Below, in pieces: positions 60,712 to 64,000 of a DNA stretch of 64,000 bases. Made by a program: the position numbers and the translations under genes. This stretch comes from Tolypeutes matacus (taxonomy: Eukaryota > Chordata > Mammalia > Cingulata > Chlamyphoridae), in contig JAKSZT010038955.1 of NCBI GenBank assembly GCA_026826555.1, forward strand, positions 2,532,737 through 2,596,736, given 5' to 3'. The notes beneath the pieces are model-generated. The model was not told where the DNA came from. It did not search any database and worked only from the letters and a program-made list of their open reading frames with translations. Numbering within the stretch: the stretch's first letter is position 1; each line of letters begins with the position of its first letter.

Positions 60712-63700
60712 TTTTTTTTTAATTTATTTATTTTTAATTGTGGGTAAAAATCAAAATTTTCACAATACATAATATTTTTAAAATGATATATAAATATATA
60801 TGCATATATATGCGTTTGTTTACAAAAATGTATATATATATTTTAAGAGGTGCTCAGTTTATCTAAAATATTACATGGAACCTACCGGGATTCCCATGTT
60901 CCCAACCACCCACACCTCCCACCACATCCCACACAAACATCTCCCACAAGTGTGGCCCATCATCCTCAATGGACTTACACATCCTGGGGCCTTGCCATCA
61001 ACCATAGACCACAGTTCACATCATAGACCACTCTCTCTCCCACACAGTTCCAAATGGAATGTGCTGATTCAAAATGGCCTACATCCGTTGCCACAATGGC
61101 ACTCAGGACAACCTCCATTTCCCAAAAAAAGCCCCTGTATTTCAACTGCACATCCCCTCCCTGCCCCAAAATTGCCCGGTGGTCACTGGCTCCACCTCAC
61201 TGTTATAATTTCTTCCATTGCTAGAATCACCATATGTGTACAACAGAATACCATTAAGTCCACTCTAGTCAATAGTTCTTCACCCAATCCTGAGGGGATT
61301 GGGATGGTGATGTCCACTCCACCTCCAAGTGAGAGAGGGCTTATATCCCATGGATAAGGTGGGTGGGATGATCCTGCCTGCAGATGTAGGCCCTCTCATT
61401 TCCCTGGGATGGCCATTACCCATTGCTGTCTCCTCGCCAGGAGACTTGGATGAGTCCATTGAGCTGTAGGGTAGGAGTTGCAGCTCCACCGAGATTCCAC
61501 GCACACCTGGCACATAGGTAGGCCAGAGGCTCCAGTCTCTGGAAGTATACCTAAAAACTCCAGCATCACATGTAGGTTTGAATAGAAGGGACTGATGAAC
61601 CATGTGCAGGGAGGACTTATTTGAGTCCAACTCTGTCACTCTCAGGAGCACAGATTCCAAAATAGAGCCCACTGATAAGGCATCAGACTCTGAGGCTATT
61701 CCCCCTTATATAGGACCTGGGTGTCTACAGAGCTCTCAGGAGCCCCTCTGTGTGGGGTGATATGCACTTTGATGTTCTATGAGCTCCTACTGAGGTGTGC
61801 CTAAGCGTTACCTCTGGGATGACCTCCTGACTCTCTTTGAAGTCTCTTAGCCACTTGAACTCATTTGTCTTTACCTTTTCCCCCTTTTATTCAAGGTCTT
61901 TTTCCAGTTGTTTTGCCAGTTGGCACTTGGTATTAATCTCTCATTGCCAGGAGGCTCATCCCCGGGAGTCATGTCCCACATTGGGGGAAGGTAATGCATT
62001 CATATGCTAAGTTTGGCTTAGAGAGAGGCCACATTTGAGCAACAAGGTGGCTCTGAGGTGGCAACCCTTAGGCACCCCATAACAGTAAGCTAAGTTTCAG
62101 TTACAAGAGCAAAAATTCATAAGGATAGTCATCAATAAAAAGAACCCATCAGTGGGTCATTCTCTTTTGACAGACACTGTCCCTGCACTCAGAGGACTAT
62201 TGCTACTCCCTTGGAGAATGTGGCAGAGCTCTCCAAGCTAGGAATTCAGATTCCCTCATTTACTGTGTGATTGTCCACCCACCGTGACCATGCCCCATCC
62301 TTTGATCTTTTGAACAATTTTTTATATCTTTCATGTATATTCGGATGAACTAACTCCCATGAATCGCCCCTCCAAGACACCCCCCACCAATAATTCCCTG
62401 CAGTACCCATTGTAACCCTTCTGTGATCCAAATCTTCCATGAACATATAGTCCATAAAATAATCAAATAAACTTAATAGGAAAAGAGAAACAACAATGGT
62501 AAGCTTACATGCAAGAGACAAACATAAGGAAACTCAGGAAAAAACAAAGAAACAAACAAACAATCAAACAAAAAACAAAACAAAACAAAATATAATTAGC
62601 AGATTGGGAGATTCAAAAAAATGGGGAAAAAAGGAAAAGAAATGCCTTTTAAATATATATATATATTCTTTTTTTCCTTTTATCACTGTGTTATCGGATG
62701 TCCAGTGTGCCATGACACCTTCCCCCTCTTAATCCCCATTGTCTCCCAAATTTTCATTTAATTTTCAAAGAAGTTTTAGGACACAGCAAAGTCACACACA
62801 GAGTACCAGAGACTCCCAGACACCAAATCACCTCCCCTTCCCCACCCCATATTAACCCCCCCTTTTTGTGGATGTTAGCATTGCTATAACTGTTATACAG
62901 ATAGCAAAATATAGCAACTAAACATTGCCAATGGTTTACAGTATATTTACAATTTAGATTATACAGTTTAATAAGTTTTGATGATGTTTACCATGTCCTG
63001 TGTCCATTACTGTAAGGTAATGAAAAACCTTTCCCATGACCACTAAATACCCCTTTAGATCATAACTGTTCCTTCCTCCCCACCCCTTTGGGGCATATGA
63101 CACTCCCCTGGAATGTCAAGATTCAGAGTTACATGCCCTAGGTATTTGAACCTGCCCTTCCTAATCTATCCACTTGTCAACGCTGCACCACCAAACCCAG
63201 TAATATCACTTCCCATCTGTCCTATCCTTCAATATGCAACTATACTCTATCCCTTTACCATAGATTATGTCCATATGGGTGATGGCTCAAAGTCTGCTCT
63301 TCTCTTATTCTCCCTTGTTAAACTATCTTTCAGACAATTGTTCTCAGAGACTGCCTACTTTCCTCAGTTCAAATCAGTGAGGTCATATACTGTTCATCCA
63401 TCAGTGCCTGGCTTGCTTCACTCAACATAAGGTCTTCAAGATTCATCCACGTTATTCCATGTGTTAGCACTTTATTCCTTCTTACAGCTGAGTAATATTC
63501 CATTGTATGTATGTACCACATTTTGCTTATCCATTCATCTGTTGATGGGCACCGGGGCTGATTCCAATTTTTGGCAAAGGTGAACAATGCCGCTATGAAC
63601 ATTGGTGTGCATATATCTGTTTGTGTCTTTGCTTTCAGTTCTTCTGGGTATATACCCAGCAGTGGAATTGCTGGATCATATGGAAGATCTATTGTTAGTT

Positions 63701-64000
63701 TTCTGAGGAACCACCAAACTGTAATCCACAGTGGCTGGACCATACCACAGTCCCACCAGCAGTGGAGGAGGGTTCCTATTTCTCCACATCCTCTCCAACA
63801 TTTAGTGTCTCCTGTTTTTTAATAGCTGCCATTCTTATGGGTGTAAGATGGTATCTCATTGAAGTTTTGATTTGCATTTCCCTGATAGCAAGTGATGTTG
63901 AGCATTTTTTCATGTGCTTTTTAGTCATTTGTATTTCTTCCTTGGAGAAGTGTCTTTTTAGGTTACTTGCCCATTTTTTAAAATGGGTTGTTTGTCCTTT
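60712..64000 (-). mobile_element. L1, minus strand, runs off window end
   Basis: A poly(A) (as T run at 60711-60722) is followed by a 3' UTR of about 2.4 kb (60725-63110) with a TA tract and an A/CAAA-rich patch (62540-62590). Then comes the ORF2 C-terminus on the minus strand: the 124-aa frame 63369-63743 contains [42 protein letters not shown] and TMEYYSAVRRN, then a short tail. The frame ends beyond the usual L1 C-terminus. It is the cleanest ORF2 end in the window, so relatively young. The 185-aa + frame at 60800-61357 is antisense 3' UTR, not a gene. The 5' part lies outside the window. Confidence 0.9.

Noticed and set aside
60800..61357. 185-aa plus-strand open frame
   Set aside because: It is the antisense of an L1 3' UTR, and the same frame recurs at 21461-21877 in another L1 copy with different breaks.

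Overview
This window is mammalian genomic DNA from an immunoglobulin heavy-chain variable (IGHV) region, and no intact protein-coding gene was found in it. Four V segments, all on the + strand, can be read from their leader exon, short intron, V exon and 23-type recombination signal (RSS). They are a clan III / IGHV3-like relic (25742-26171), an IGHV4-like segment (28751-29182), a second IGHV4-like relic (45799-46237) and an IGHV2-like segment (48272-48720). Each carries at least one disabling lesion. The IGHV4-like copy at 28751 is the least damaged: its V exon is fully open and only the leader is out of frame by one base.

Most of the remaining sequence is interspersed repeat. There are many L1 elements of different ages, including a ~5 kb minus-strand copy (37746-42840), a minus-strand copy running off the right edge (60712-64000), a twin-primed inverted copy with target-site duplications (21283-24143) and a small recent insertion with a perfect 17-bp duplication (57083-57619). 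There are also ERVL-MaLR LTRs and internal remnants, an ERVL/MLT2-like 3' end, an L2, several MIRs, and tRNA-derived SINEs of the type known from armadillo (DAS family). That SINE type and the lineage-specific L1 3' ends point to a xenarthran, probably an armadillo. This organism call is an inference from recalled repeat families. A processed pseudogene of LYPLA1 (acyl-protein thioesterase 1) lies at about 49890-52260.

Layout: 1-20160 is a repeat-rich flank (L1, MaLR, SINE, L2). 20160-25560 holds MIRs, an old repeat split by the twin-primed L1, and an old L1. 25600-29220 is the first V pair with a minisatellite between the two. 29400-45600 is repeats, including the long L1 and an ERVL end that stops about 200 bp before the next V relic. 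45799-48760 is the second V pair. 49890-52260 is the LYPLA1 retrocopy. 52300-64000 is MaLR, L1 and SINE sequence containing one 100-N assembly gap.

Coordinates of repeats are read by eye and most boundaries are good to a few tens of bases only. V-gene exon, splice and RSS coordinates were counted directly. Family assignments rest on recalled consensus sequences, not on a search.
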